This document shows positions 43,460-52,820 of a DNA stretch of 64,000 nt, one piece after another. How positions within the stretch are numbered: position 1 is the first letter of the stretch; each line of letters opens with the position of its first letter. The stretch is from CAYNRE01 sp964399535 (lineage in GTDB: Bacteria > Planctomycetota > Planctomycetia > Pirellulales > CAYNRE01). The notes beneath the pieces were generated by a model that worked only from the letters and a program-made list of their open reading frames with translations, did not search any database and had not been told where the DNA came from. The stretch spans positions 62,001-126,000 of the forward strand of contig CAYNRE010000058.1 of NCBI GenBank assembly GCA_964399535.1, in the 5' to 3' direction. A program made the position numbers and the translations under genes.

Positions 43460-44437
43460 GTGATCGCGCTATTCGCCTCGCTCAACTGGGAAGCGCTCGT
43501 CCCCTGGGCCGTGTTCGGCTGCATCGCCGCCGGCGCCTGGTGGCTGCTCGATTTCTTCAGTGCCGAGCGCAGCCGGGCCAACGAACGCCTGGACGAGCTC
43601 AAGAACCCGCTCGCCCGCCGCCGTGGGCCCGAAGGGGGCAAGACGGCCAAGAAGCGCGACCCGGTTACCCGGGCCCTGGAAAAGGCCTCGCCGGCCCTCT
43701 CCAAACCCTTGCAGCCCAAGACCGAGCAAGAGGTCGGCAGACTCAAGGCCCGCCTCTCCGCAGCCGGGTTCCGTAGCGACGCCGCCGTGAGTATGTTTCT
43801 GGGCCTGAAATTCGCGGGCCTGGTCGTGGGCTTTCTGCTGGGCGGCGGCACCATGCTGCTGACCCACGGGCTGGTGCAGAAAACGCTCTACACCTCGGTG
43901 ATCACTGGTGGGCTGTTCTTTTACATGCCCGAGATCGTGGTCTGGTTGGCGACCAAGCAGCGCAAAGACGCGATCTTTCTCGGCCTGCCCGACGTGCTCG
44001 ACCTGTTGGTGGTGTGCGTCGAGTCGGGCTTGGGACTGGATCAGGCCATGCGGCGCGTGGCCGACGAGATGCGGCGAACCCAGCCGGTGCTGTGCGACGA
44101 ATTGTCGCTCTGCAACTTGCAGTTGCAGATGGGCCGTGCCCGCTCCGACGTGTTGCACGAGTTGGGCAATCGGACCGGGGTCGACGATCTGCGGGCCCTG
44201 TCGGCCATTTTGATTCAGGCCGAGAAGTTTGGTTCGAGCGTGGCCCTGGCCTTGCGCGTGCAAAGCGATTCGATGCGAACTCGTCGCCGCCAGTTGGCCG
44301 AGGAGCGGGCCGCCAAAACGGCCGTCAAGCTGATCTTTCCGCTCGTGCTGTTCATCTTCCCCGGTATTTTCGTGGTGCTGGTCGGTCCGGCGGCGATCAC
44401 GATGGTGCGGCAAATGTTCCCGGTCATGGGCGGCTAG
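43460..44437 (+). CDS. tadC: Tad pilus assembly membrane protein TadC
   Basis: 325 residues from a GTG start preceded by GAGG. It has the GspF/T2SSF layout with an N-terminal helix, a helix pair at about 115-155, and the conserved LPDVLDLLVVCVESGLGLDQAM segment. LILIQAEKFGSSVALALRVQ-type and RRRQLAEERAAKTAVKLIFP blocks follow, with a final transmembrane helix (LVLFIFPGIFVVLVGPAAI). It pairs with TadB as the platform of the Flp pilus. cpaF, tadB and tadC form one operon. I see no flp pilin, cpaB, rcpA or tadE/F in the window. Confidence 0.92.
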   Translation: MIALFASLNWEALVPWAVFGCIAAGAWWLLDFFSAERSRANERLDELKNPLARRRGPEGGKTAKKRDPVTRALEKASPALSKPLQPKTEQEVGRLKARLSAAGFRSDAAVSMFLGLKFAGLVVGFLLGGGTMLLTHGLVQKTLYTSVITGGLFFYMPEIVVWLATKQRKDAIFLGLPDVLDLLVVCVESGLGLDQAMRRVADEMRRTQPVLCDELSLCNLQLQMGRARSDVLHELGNRTGVDDLRALSAILIQAEKFGSSVALALRVQSDSMRTRRRQLAEERAAKTAVKLIFPLVLFIFPGIFVVLVGPAAITMVRQMFPVMGG

Positions 44438-44688
44438 GCAAGCCGGGCGACCCAGGCAGCCCTGAAACGCCGCCGAAGGACCTGCGGGGCGTGCAACCTG
44501 CCCCCCACGGCCCGCGTCTGCCGGCCCGGGTTCACGTTCCGAACCAAGGGAACCGATAGGAAGAGAAAGCGAGCCCCGTGCCCCCGGCCTGCGCCGGAGT
44601 TGGCTGGGCAATGCCAAGGATGGTTTGGCTCTGGGGACACGGACCCCCAGAAGCGGCGGCAGCTAGCCGTATCAGGGAAGGATTCCCC

Positions 44689-45255
44689 ATGCGTATTCGC
44701 TCGGTGACCGCCATAGCGGGGCTGGTCCTGTTGACCGTCGCCGCCGGAAGCGCTCAGGCAGGCTGGCTGAAGCGGGTGGCCAAGGCCTGGCATACCGAGT
44801 TTCGCCGCTCGCTGGTTTGGCCCGAACCCTTTCTACAGCAGGATCGAGAGGCGGTTTGGGCACCGCTGACCACCATGGTCTACAACGGGTGGCGCGATCA
44901 GAACACGCTCACCGACGAGCACTTCAAGGAGGGCACCGCCGAGCTGAACCAGGCCGGTCGCAACAAGGTTTGGCACATCGTCAGCCGGGTACCAGACCAG
45001 TTCCGGGCCGTCTTCGTTCTGCAAGGCGAATCGCCCGAGGCAACCGCCGAGCGGATTGCTCACGTGCAGCAGGTGGCGGCGGAACTGTCGACCGAAGCCC
45101 CTCCGCCCGAGGTGTTCGAGACCCAGACGGCGCCCGACAACTGGCCGGCCGACTACGTAAACGCAGTCGAAGGCAAATTCATCGAATCGACCCCCGCGCC
45201 TCGCTTGCCCGAGGTGAGCGGCAGCAGCTCGTCGAGTTCTTCAAGCGGGTCGTAG
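44689..45255 (+). CDS. Exported protein of unknown function in the Tad locus
   Basis: The ATG at 44689 has GGGAAGGA upstream; 188 aa with a signal peptide (VTAIAGLVLLTVAAGSAQA). The mature protein begins GWLKRVAKAWHTEFRR and contains LTDEHFKEGTAELNQAGRNK, which has the ring of a small periplasmic domain. A Ser-rich tail (nine Ser near the end) closes it. I cannot name a family. The position between tadC and the TPR gene suggests a Tad-associated periplasmic role, as TadD/TadG-like accessories are found there. Confidence 0.7.
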   Translation: MRIRSVTAIAGLVLLTVAAGSAQAGWLKRVAKAWHTEFRRSLVWPEPFLQQDREAVWAPLTTMVYNGWRDQNTLTDEHFKEGTAELNQAGRNKVWHIVSRVPDQFRAVFVLQGESPEATAERIAHVQQVAAELSTEAPPPEVFETQTAPDNWPADYVNAVEGKFIESTPAPRLPEVSGSSSSSSSSGS

Positions 45256-45626
45256 CGTGTCTGGCACCTAACGCCCCCCGGGCGGACCCCCGGGGTGGCG
45301 CATGCGTGTGGCGGAACAGCCCCGGGCCTGAATGGGCCGGGCTGGGCTCGCACGCCCGTGGTCGCAAGCCAGGACCCGGTTCGCCCCCGAGGGGACGTGC
45401 AGCCGATTGGCCTGGGCCCCCGGTTCCTCGGCGGGCTGTCGACCGACTGCCTGAGCGCCAGCAACCCTCACTTCCGCTACAGGCGACAGACTCCGGCGGC
45501 CGATGAATCGAGTGAGGGTTATTCCTGCTGCGCCGAAGGCACCGCTTGTTCCGGTTGAACGGTGGTGTTTGCTCCTACGCTCTCAGGAGCGGGGCTGGGA
45601 ACCCTGTATTGTAAAGGTGGCCGGCC
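45256..45626. other. Intergenic region between Tad-linked genes
   Basis: 371 bases without a supported gene, ribosome-bound start or T-tailed hairpin. It may hold the promoter of the TPR gene, but I see no convincing hexamers. Confidence 0.4.
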
Positions 45627-46739
45627 ATGATCCAGCGCGAGTACCTTGCCAACCATCTCCCGACCCGTCGATCGCGCGGTCGACTGGCAAGCGGAGTACT
45701 GACCTTGGTACTGGCCGCCGGGGCAGGCGCTGCCCTGCCCGGCACCGAAGTGCGCGGGCAATCGGCGGGGGCGGTGCTGCCGCGACTCGGAGAGACCCAA
45801 AACCTCTCCAAGCAGCCCAACGTTTTTCAACGCATGGGACAAGGCATTTCGTCGGCCTTCGGTCGGCTGACCGGCCGGAAGAAGGACCAGATTGCCCCCA
45901 GCCCCAACAATCTTGACCGGAACGACCCGCTCTCGCTCTGGCACGACGACCCGAGCCCCGACGCGAACCTGTTCACGAAGCTGGCCGAAATGCAGGAGCA
46001 GGCGGGTAACTTGCGGGGAGCGGAGGAACAGTATCAAAAGGCGCTGTCGCAGCGCGGCAATCACGTTCCGGCCCTGCTCGGCCTGGCCCGGCTGCAGGAT
46101 CGCCAGGGCAAGACCGAGGAAGCGGTAACGTACTACCGCCGAGCCATCGAAGCCGATCCGCGCGACCCCACGCCGCACAACGATTTGGCGCTCTGCCTGG
46201 CCCGTAGCGGCGACCTGGAGACGGCCGCGACGGAAATGGCCGCGGCGGTGGAACTCGACGGCACGCAGCCGCTGTACCGCAACAATCTCGCAACGATCTT
46301 GGTCGACCTGGGCCGATACCCCGACGCGCTGGAGCAACTCGTCCAGGCGCACGGCGGCGCCGTGGGCAACTACAACCTGGGCTACCTGTTGGCCGAACGG
46401 GGCCAGACTGGGCCGGCCCGCTACCATTTCTCGGAGGCCATGCGGCTCGATCCGCAACTGGCCGAAGCCCGCCAATGGGTCGAGTTACTGTCGCAGCCCG
46501 GGTCGGGTGCGCCTGCCCAGGCGTATGCCGACGTGACTTCGCTCGAACCCGAGGTGCCGGGATACCCCCAGGCGATTGCCCAACCGGCGCCGCGAGCGCC
46601 GCTGGCCGGCGGACCGGCTGGGATGGGGCAGGCCGATGGCCCTGAAGCACCGACGCCGGGAAATTTCCGCGGCGCGGCCCCCCCGGCGCTGGGACCAGGC
46701 ACGGCGGGCCGCGCTACTCGCCCGCCGGCGCGCTACTAA
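45627..46739 (+). CDS. Exported TPR protein, TadD-like
   Basis: 370 residues. The N-terminus has a twin-Arg basic stretch (TRRSRGRL) and a hydrophobic segment (LASGVLTLVLAAGAGAALPG), consistent with export. About 110-290 are five TPR units: NLFTKLAEMQEQAGNLRGAE, VPALLGLARLQDRQGKTEEA, TPHNDLALCLARSGDLETAA, PLYRNNLATILVDLGRYPDA, and GNYNLGYLLAERGQTGPARY. The end is Pro/Ala-rich and disordered. TadD is a TPR lipoprotein of the Flp pilus; this one lacks a lipobox, so it is a TadD-like partner at best. Confidence 0.8.
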   Translation: MIQREYLANHLPTRRSRGRLASGVLTLVLAAGAGAALPGTEVRGQSAGAVLPRLGETQNLSKQPNVFQRMGQGISSAFGRLTGRKKDQIAPSPNNLDRNDPLSLWHDDPSPDANLFTKLAEMQEQAGNLRGAEEQYQKALSQRGNHVPALLGLARLQDRQGKTEEAVTYYRRAIEADPRDPTPHNDLALCLARSGDLETAATEMAAAVELDGTQPLYRNNLATILVDLGRYPDALEQLVQAHGGAVGNYNLGYLLAERGQTGPARYHFSEAMRLDPQLAEARQWVELLSQPGSGAPAQAYADVTSLEPEVPGYPQAIAQPAPRAPLAGGPAGMGQADGPEAPTPGNFRGAAPPALGPGTAGRATRPPARY

Positions 46740-46822
46740 TCGCGCCGCCAGCCAGGCCGGAGAGTGCCTGCGCGAGTTGCCCCCATCGGGGCGCCACCCC
46801 CGGCCGCGGCCGCGGCGGGGCC

Positions 46823-48463
46823 TCAGGCGAAGTACCAGCACAATGCTAGGGTGATCGCCACGAGCCCGGCGGACCAAAGCCGATCGTTTTGCCACCAGGG
46901 GCGCTCGGCCAGGTCGGCATCGTCGGCCGAGAAACGGTACTTCTGCCAGAGATACTGTTCGCGCTCGGGGCTGCGCTCTTGCGGCCGGCACAGGCTAACC
47001 GCCGCCATCAGGAGGAAACAGGCCACGGTTACCAGCGCCGCGCGGTGAAACGATTGCAGCGTATGACCCCAAAATCGGCTGGCCAGCCAGGGAAACAAAA
47101 CACTCAGGAGCGGGCACGCCAGAATGCTGGCCCAGGCACCGCTCGGCGTGGGCCAGGCCAGGAGGATTCCGGCCAGAAAGGCGACCAGCACGCCGGGCAC
47201 CAGGTAGGCGTTGTAGTTGACCATTTGGTTGAAAATGCCAGCCTTCTGATCGCCAAAAACGAGCGACAGCGCGATCGAGGCGACGGTGATCGCCACCATC
47301 GTGAAGCGGCCTACCCAGATCAGTTCACGCTCGCCGGCCGGCGGGCGAAGATACTTGCGGTAGATATCGAAAGTGATTAGCGTCGCGGCCGAGTTGAGCA
47401 TCGAGTCGACCGTGGAGAGCATGGCGCCAATGAGCCCGGCCAGCACCAGCCCCATCAGCCCGTAGCCCGCCGGCAAGAGCGCGCGGGCCAGCCCGGCGAA
47501 AGCGCGATCGGACTCGGCAACCGGGTCGAGGTCGAGGATGTGGGCGGCGGCCATGCCGGGCACGATACACAGAAACGGAATGAGCAGCTTCAGGTAGCCA
47601 GCGGTGATGATTCCCATGCGGGCATCCCAATCGCTTTTGGCCCCCAGGGCGCGCTGCACCATGAACTGGTTGGTTCCCCAGAAGTAGAAGTGCATCACCA
47701 TCAGCCCGGTGAGCACTCCGGTCCAGGGCAACTCGGGGTGATCAGCGGAAAAGAAGACGTGAAACCGTTCGGGCTGTTTCTCCATCAGCCCCTGGAGCCC
47801 GCCGACGTTGGCGTGCCAGATGGCGGCCGCGGCGATGATGGCGGCGCCGACGATCAACAGCAGGGTCTGAAGCACATCGGTGTAGATCACCGCTTTCAAT
47901 CCGCCGGTTACCGTGTACAGCGCTGCCACTCCCGAGAGCAGGCAAACCGCGTCGAAATAGCTCAGGTCGTAGCCACTTCCCGCGGTAAGGCTCTCGATGG
48001 TGACCGCGCCGAGCGCCAAGGCGCCGCAGAGCTGGATCAGGAGAAAGACGGTATTGGTGAGCGAATAGAAAAGCCGGGTCCAGTCGTCGTAGCGGCGACC
48101 CAGGTACTCCGAAAGAGTGTACACCCCCATGCGGCGGTACAAAGGGAGAAAGAAATAGCAGAGCATCATCAGACCGGCGATGGCACCGAACTCGAAATTG
48201 GCCTGGGCAAAGCCTTCTTTCAGGCCGGCGCCCATCATGCCGACCAGATGGTGCGAGCTGACGTTGGTGCCAAAGATTGAGCCGGCGACGGCCCACCAGG
48301 GAACGCTTTTGCCGGCCAGAAAGAAATCGCTGGTGCCCCGCTCGTGGCGGCCCATCCACAGCCCATAGGCCGAAACCACTAGAATGCTGGTCAGCAGGAT
48401 CGCGATATCGAAGCCGCTGACCGGCAGATTGCTCGTCTGCGCGGCGAACAAGGCAATTTGCAT
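46823..48463 (-). CDS. Sodium/solute symporter (SSS family)
   Basis: The reading frame extends far upstream, but I start at the ATG at 48463 (MQIALFAAQTSN), where the protein-like and membrane-like composition begins; 546 aa. About 13-14 transmembrane helices. SSS motifs: DFFLAGKSVPWWAVAGSIFG (helix 1 entry), GTNVSSHHLVGM, GGLKAVIYTDVLQTLLLIVG, and GLVLAGLIGAMLSTVDSMLN, with Ser/Thr of the Na2 site. Family members import sugars, myo-inositol, proline or similar with Na+; the substrate is unknown. It is divergent from the enoyl-CoA hydratase gene. Confidence 0.93.
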   Translation of the reverse strand: MQIALFAAQTSNLPVSGFDIAILLTSILVVSAYGLWMGRHERGTSDFFLAGKSVPWWAVAGSIFGTNVSSHHLVGMMGAGLKEGFAQANFEFGAIAGLMMLCYFFLPLYRRMGVYTLSEYLGRRYDDWTRLFYSLTNTVFLLIQLCGALALGAVTIESLTAGSGYDLSYFDAVCLLSGVAALYTVTGGLKAVIYTDVLQTLLLIVGAAIIAAAAIWHANVGGLQGLMEKQPERFHVFFSADHPELPWTGVLTGLMVMHFYFWGTNQFMVQRALGAKSDWDARMGIITAGYLKLLIPFLCIVPGMAAAHILDLDPVAESDRAFAGLARALLPAGYGLMGLVLAGLIGAMLSTVDSMLNSAATLITFDIYRKYLRPPAGERELIWVGRFTMVAITVASIALSLVFGDQKAGIFNQMVNYNAYLVPGVLVAFLAGILLAWPTPSGAWASILACPLLSVLFPWLASRFWGHTLQSFHRAALVTVACFLLMAAVSLCRPQERSPEREQYLWQKYRFSADDADLAERPWWQNDRLWSAGLVAITLALCWYFA

Positions 48464-48787
48464 TTCGACCTGCGATTCTCTTTTCGCAACAGCCTTCGGG
48501 TATCCGTGGGGGGCGGAAACGTGAGACGCATCGATCGAATGCGGAGCGCCCCCCGGGAGGATCGCGACGGAGGCCTGATTGACTGGCCGAACCGGCGCAT
48601 AAAGGTTTAGAGGATACGCCAGGCCACTCCCGAAAGCCACTCCCGAAAGCAGCAGCGGAGCCGCCTGCTTTACCCGATCGTCCGGCGCGGTATGCTTACT
48701 CGCCACACGCAGGCTGGCCGGCGAACGGCGCCCTGGTTCGCCCCGGGGGCCATCGGCCGACAATGGGCACAAGGGGGAACGATAAGG
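48464..48787. other. Divergent intergenic region between the symporter and enoyl-CoA hydratase genes
   Basis: 324 bases that should carry both promoters. No pair of hexamers is convincing, and no gene is supported here. Confidence 0.4.
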
Positions 48788-49582
48788 ATGGCAGCCTGGG
48801 AAACCATTTTGGTCGAGACCTCGCCTCAGGGGGTGGCGCGTCTGACGCTCAATCGGCCTGAAGCCAAGAACGCCCTCTCGCAGCAGATGATTCTCGAACT
48901 GCGCGAAGCGGCTGGCCAATTGGCCGCCGACCCGGCGGTGCGCGGGGTAGTGCTGACCGGCGCGGGCGACGTGTTCTGTGCCGGCGGCGACCTGAAAGGA
49001 ATGCAGACCCAGGTGCTCAATAGCCGCGAGGGGCGCATCAGCGACGCCACCCAGCTGGCTCGCCTGTTGGCCGACTTGGATTCGCTCCCCAAACCGCTCA
49101 TCGGGCGGATCAACGGCTCGGCGTTCGGGGGCGGGTTGGGCCTGATCTCGGTCTGCGATTTCGCCATCGGTATGGCATCGGCCAAGTTCGCCCTTACCGA
49201 GGTGCGGCTGGGATTGATTCCGGCCACCATCTCTCCCTATGTGGTTGCCCGGCTCGGAGTGACCAATTCCCGGCGGGTAATGCTCCACGGCCTGGAAATG
49301 GACGGCACGTCGGCCGCGCGGCTGGGACTGTTGGCCGAGGCGGTGCCACCCGGCGAGCTCGACGCGGCGATCGGCCGCGAAATTGCCGCGCTCTTGCGAT
49401 GCGCGCCTGGAGCCGTGTCGCGGGCCAAAGAGCTGATTCGGTTCGTAAGCCGGCACGGCACCGAGGAGAACATTGCCTACACGGCCGAGCGGCTGGCGGA
49501 TGCCTGGGAGAGCGAGGAACTGCAGGAGGGGATTGCTTCGTTCCTCGAAAAGCGCCGCCCGCGGTGGAACGTCGAGGCGTAG
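48788..49582 (+). CDS. Enoyl-CoA hydratase/isomerase family protein
   Basis: The ATG at 48788 begins MAAWETILVETSPQGV; 264 aa, normal for the crotonase fold. Motifs: RLTLNRPEAKNALS, VVLTGAGDVFCAGGDLKGM with the oxyanion-hole Gly residues, KPLIGRINGSAFGGGLGLI, and FALTEVRLGLIPATISPYV with the catalytic Glu in the TEV/LGL stretch. The sequence is closest in feel to methylglutaconyl-CoA hydratases of leucine breakdown, but that cannot be fixed without alignment. No acyl-CoA genes are adjacent. Confidence 0.9.
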   Translation: MAAWETILVETSPQGVARLTLNRPEAKNALSQQMILELREAAGQLAADPAVRGVVLTGAGDVFCAGGDLKGMQTQVLNSREGRISDATQLARLLADLDSLPKPLIGRINGSAFGGGLGLISVCDFAIGMASAKFALTEVRLGLIPATISPYVVARLGVTNSRRVMLHGLEMDGTSAARLGLLAEAVPPGELDAAIGREIAALLRCAPGAVSRAKELIRFVSRHGTEENIAYTAERLADAWESEELQEGIASFLEKRRPRWNVEA

Positions 49583-49835
49583 CGGGGCAGGATGGCTCCG
49601 GGCAATTCGCTCGGGGCGTTCGCTCGAGAACCAAGCGGGCCGCTCCGGAAAACGGCCGGATGGGGCCGTTTTCGCTGTTTCCAGAGCTGCGCACCGGCGC
49701 CCTGCACCGCCCCCCACGCCCCCGGGCCTGGTCGGCCCTGGTTTCGCCAGCGCGGTCGAGCGGGTATAAGGAACGACTTCAATCCCTCGGAGTGTTTCGC
49801 CCGGCTGGCGGCGGGCCCTGGCTAAGCAGGTCATC

Positions 49836-50546
49836 ATGTCGGACGATGATTTCGATCTAGCAAGCCTGGCCGAATACCTGCACTTGAACCTGGCCCAAGT
49901 GAGCCGCATGGCCGAGCGCGGCCACGTGCCGGGACGCCGAGTGGGGGGCCAGTGGCGGTTCTCGCGGGCCGAAATTCATCATTGGCTCGAAGGCCGAATC
50001 GGAGCCCTCGACGAGCAGGAACTGGCGCATCTGGAGGGTTCGCTTACCCGGGCGGCCCCGCCCCATGAGCCAGCCGTGGTAATCGAGTCGCTGCTGCCGC
50101 TCGAGGCAATTGCGGTTCCGTTGGAGGCTCGCACTCGCGGGGCGGTGATCTCGGCCATGGTCGAGTTGGCGGCTCACACCGGCTGGCTTTGGGATGCGGC
50201 CCGGATGGCCGACGCGGTGCGCAGCCGGGAAGACTTGTTTCCGACCGCGCTCGAGAACGGCGTAGCGCTGCTGCATCCTCGGCGGCCCTTGCCCTCGATT
50301 CTGGCCCAACCGTTCCTGGCCCTGGGGCGCACCACGCAGGGAATTCCCTTCGGAGCTCAACACGGAGGCCTGACCGATCTGTTCTTCCTGATTTGTTCGG
50401 TCGACGAAGCGGGGCACCTGCGGACCCTGGCCCGACTGAGCCGACTGATTTCCGATGCGGCCTTTCTGGGGGCGCTGCGCGACGCGGAGAGCGCGCGCGA
50501 GATTCGCGATTTGATCGTCGCCCGCGAGCGGCGCATTTTAAGTTAA
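49836..50546 (+). CDS. PTS EIIA(Ntr)-like protein fused to an excisionase-type HTH
   Basis: 236 residues. Residues 6-52 are a MerR/excisionase-like winged helix (LAEYLHLNLAQVSRMAERGH, RRVGGQWRFSRAEIHHWLEG). From about 85 onward is a PtsN-like EIIA domain with the phosphorylatable His147 in TALENGVALLHPRRPLP and GIPFGAQHGGLTDLFFLICS. It probably senses phosphorylation state and binds DNA or a protein partner. This HTH-EIIA fusion is one I associate with planctomycetes. No PTS transporter is nearby, which points to a regulatory phosphorelay rather than sugar import. Confidence 0.88.
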   Translation: MSDDDFDLASLAEYLHLNLAQVSRMAERGHVPGRRVGGQWRFSRAEIHHWLEGRIGALDEQELAHLEGSLTRAAPPHEPAVVIESLLPLEAIAVPLEARTRGAVISAMVELAAHTGWLWDAARMADAVRSREDLFPTALENGVALLHPRRPLPSILAQPFLALGRTTQGIPFGAQHGGLTDLFFLICSVDEAGHLRTLARLSRLISDAAFLGALRDAESAREIRDLIVARERRILS

Positions 50547-50623
50547 CCGTTCTCGGCGGCGGTCTGGCCGGTTTGCCCGCTGGCTGGCGGGCCGTGCGTG
50601 TCAGGTGGACGTAGGGCTGTACG

Positions 50624-51508
50624 ATGTCGTTCGGCTCGAAATCAACCCCCGCCCCGCCCAACCCACCGGGCGCGGTGCTGCTCATCGGCCCGGCGCAAAG
50701 CGCGGCGGCGGCCGCCGTACAAGCCGAGCTTCGCGCACAAGGCCAGATGGCTCAGTTGGCAACGTTCGAGGATGCCCGAGCGCGCCTGGCCAACTCGACC
50801 GAGGCCCCTGCCCTGTTGGTCATCGTCGAAGAACGCCCCGGCGAGATTTCGCCCGATGCGGTTGCCGAACTTCGGCGGCTCGCTCCGCTGGCCGGTGTGC
50901 TGGGGGTTACCGGCACCTGGTGCGAAGGGGAGCGGCGCAGCGGCCAGCCCTGGACAGCCACGCTGCGTTGGCTTTGGCACCAGTTTCCCGCCCGCTGGAA
51001 GGCCGCGACCGCGGGCGATCGCCACGGTTGGGCCACCGCCTGGCAACTGCCGGGAACCTTGACCGAGGAAGATCGGCTAGCGCTAGGCGACCCCCGGGAT
51101 GGGGCGCCTGAGCCGCCCGCGACCATTGAAATCGTTAGCCTGTGCCCCGACACCCGGGCCTGGCTAGCCGATGCTTGCCGCGCGGCCGGGTACCATGCGC
51201 GGCAGGCAGGCGAACCGTTGGAAGCGACGGCGCCGACAGCGGCGATACCGGAAGGGCCAGTACCGGCCGATTGCATCCTGTGGGATCTATCGGGCGAGCC
51301 CGAACAGTTACCCGAGTGGTTAACAATATTCGCGGCCGCGGGCGAACCGCCTCCGCGGTGGATTGCGCTGGTGAGTTTTCCCCGCCAAGATTTGATCGAG
51401 CGACTGCGCCGCTGGGGTGCTGCCGCGGTACTGGCAAAGCCGCTGCTGCTCGAGGAATTGGAAGCCGTGCTGCGCCAGGGCATTGCGCGCCCGCTACGAA
51501 CCAGGTGA
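50624..51508 (+). CDS. Receiver-like protein of unknown function
   Basis: 294 residues, cytoplasmic. Two Rossmann-like halves, each with strand-helix alternation of the CheY type (AVLLIGPAQSAAAAAVQAEL near 17 and IEIVSLCPDTRAWLADACRA near 165). The last part, RWIALVSFPRQDLIERLRRWG followed by VLAKPLLLEELEAVLRQG, strongly resembles the end of a response-regulator receiver (K in AKP). The phospho-acceptor Asp position is not clear (DCILWDLSGEPEQLP has one candidate), so it may be a pseudo-receiver. It starts 77 bases after the HTH-EIIA gene on the same strand, so a joint signalling role is plausible. Confidence 0.65.
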   Translation: MSFGSKSTPAPPNPPGAVLLIGPAQSAAAAAVQAELRAQGQMAQLATFEDARARLANSTEAPALLVIVEERPGEISPDAVAELRRLAPLAGVLGVTGTWCEGERRSGQPWTATLRWLWHQFPARWKAATAGDRHGWATAWQLPGTLTEEDRLALGDPRDGAPEPPATIEIVSLCPDTRAWLADACRAAGYHARQAGEPLEATAPTAAIPEGPVPADCILWDLSGEPEQLPEWLTIFAAAGEPPPRWIALVSFPRQDLIERLRRWGAAAVLAKPLLLEELEAVLRQGIARPLRTR

Positions 51509-51591
51509 GTTGGCTGGGCAAGGTGGATCGACTCTAGCCCCCCCTCAACCTGGCGCCTGCGCCGAGTTCCCGCGGCGCGACGTTCTCTTGG

Positions 51592-52731
51592 CTAGCGGCA
51601 CTGGTCGAGCAATTCCCGGGCACGGCGATTGTCGGGGTCGAGGGCCAATGCTCGCTCGAAACTGGCCCGAGCCTGGGTCTTGTCGCCCGATTCGAGCAGT
51701 ACCCGGCCGAGATCGGTGTGGGCCAGCGGAGAATCTGGGTTGGCGGCGACGTTGAGCCGTATAACATCCAGGGCGATCGATCGATCGCGCCCGTGCTTGA
51801 GCAGCCAATTGGCCGACATGCTGATCCCGGCGGAAGTGACCATATCGCGATCGGCCCCCTCGGCGGTTTCAACGATCTGAGGGTATGCGGCCGCGGCTTG
51901 ATCGACCCCTTCCTCTCGCAGGATGGTAATCAGGCGCACGATCGCCCAGGGCGAGCTTTCGTGGACCCGGCCCGATTGGCGAACGACTCCGCTCGCGTCG
52001 GCCAGGGGCTGATCCTGCGGCGTATCGCGAAACCCGACGTAGTGGTCGTATTCCACGTAGCTGGCGACGCGCTTGGCCGCCTCGGGGCCCTTGAGGCGCG
52101 ATACAACGTATAGGGCCGCATCGATTCCCGAGGAGATGCCCGCCGCCGTTACGATCTTGCCATTGTCGACGAACTTGCAGTCGCGACGGCACTTGGCTTG
52201 CGGGGCCAACAATTCGAGCAAGGGTACATTGTCGTGGTGAGTGGCCACATCGAGCCCATCGAGGTAGCCCAGCTTGGCGAGCACCGAAGCTCCGTTGCAA
52301 ATCGAGAACAGGGTTGCTCCGGCGGCGTGCTGCCGCTCAATCCACTCGAGCAGGGCTGGCTGATTCATCACGGCTTCGACGTTTCCGCCGGGGAGCACCA
52401 CCAGATCGGGCGCGGGGGCCCCCGTGGGATCGTGCTGGGGAGTCATCGTGAGAAACCGCATGCTCTTGAGCGGCTTGGTGCTCGGGCCGATCGTGTACAC
52501 CTCGAAGTAGGCGTTGCCTTGGGGGTCGCGGGCTCCCGCGAAGATTTCGGCGGGGCCGGCGAAATCCAGCAATTCCACTCCCGGAAAAACCAGCACGGCC
52601 ACTCGGAGCGGTTTGGCGTCGTCGGCAGGTTCCGCGGCCGAAATCAGCACTGGCAACCCACTGGCGCCGACAGCTACGAGGAACGCCGCGATCGCTCGCA
52701 AGGAAAATCCTGAAAGGATGCTGGGAACCAT
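51592..52731 (-). CDS. Exported DJ-1/PfpI family protein with C-terminal TPR-like repeats
   Basis: 379 residues with a signal peptide (LRAIAAFLVAVGASGLPVLISAAE). The DJ-1/PfpI domain (about 42-225) has VLVFPGVELLDFAGPAEIF, DLVVLPGGNVEAVM, and the nucleophile elbow ATLFSICNGASVLAKLG with Cys145; the GIDAALYVVSRL helix ends it. The C-terminal 85 residues contain a TPR unit (PLAHTDLGRVLLESGDKTQA, RASFERALALDPDNRRARELL). Similar PfpI domains occur in AraC-like regulators and in periplasmic proteins. It follows the Cys-rich peptide gene by 89 bases on the same strand, past a hairpin, so it may be the distal member of the MNIO operon. Confidence 0.85.
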   Translation of the reverse strand: MVPSILSGFSLRAIAAFLVAVGASGLPVLISAAEPADDAKPLRVAVLVFPGVELLDFAGPAEIFAGARDPQGNAYFEVYTIGPSTKPLKSMRFLTMTPQHDPTGAPAPDLVVLPGGNVEAVMNQPALLEWIERQHAAGATLFSICNGASVLAKLGYLDGLDVATHHDNVPLLELLAPQAKCRRDCKFVDNGKIVTAAGISSGIDAALYVVSRLKGPEAAKRVASYVEYDHYVGFRDTPQDQPLADASGVVRQSGRVHESSPWAIVRLITILREEGVDQAAAAYPQIVETAEGADRDMVTSAGISMSANWLLKHGRDRSIALDVIRLNVAANPDSPLAHTDLGRVLLESGDKTQARASFERALALDPDNRRARELLDQCR

Positions 52732-52763
52732 GATTATTTGCTCCGCTTAGGCTTGGACGAAAT

Positions 52764-52800
52764 CCACGGCTCCACCGCCACGTTGACGGCGGAACCGTGG
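52764..52800 (-). terminator. Stem-loop between the Cys-rich peptide gene and the PfpI gene
   Basis: ccacgg at 52764-52769 and ccgtgg at 52795-52800 pair, extended inward by a further imperfect stem. No T run follows, so it may be a processing or attenuation hairpin rather than a full terminator. Confidence 0.4.
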
Positions 52801-52820
52801 TTTCCAGAATCGACTGGCTC

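Noticed and set aside
48464..49909. Long upstream extension of the symporter reading frame on the minus strand
   Set aside because: It runs through the divergent enoyl-CoA hydratase gene and is Arg/Pro/Gly-rich without any membrane or family feature; the symporter starts cleanly at 48463.
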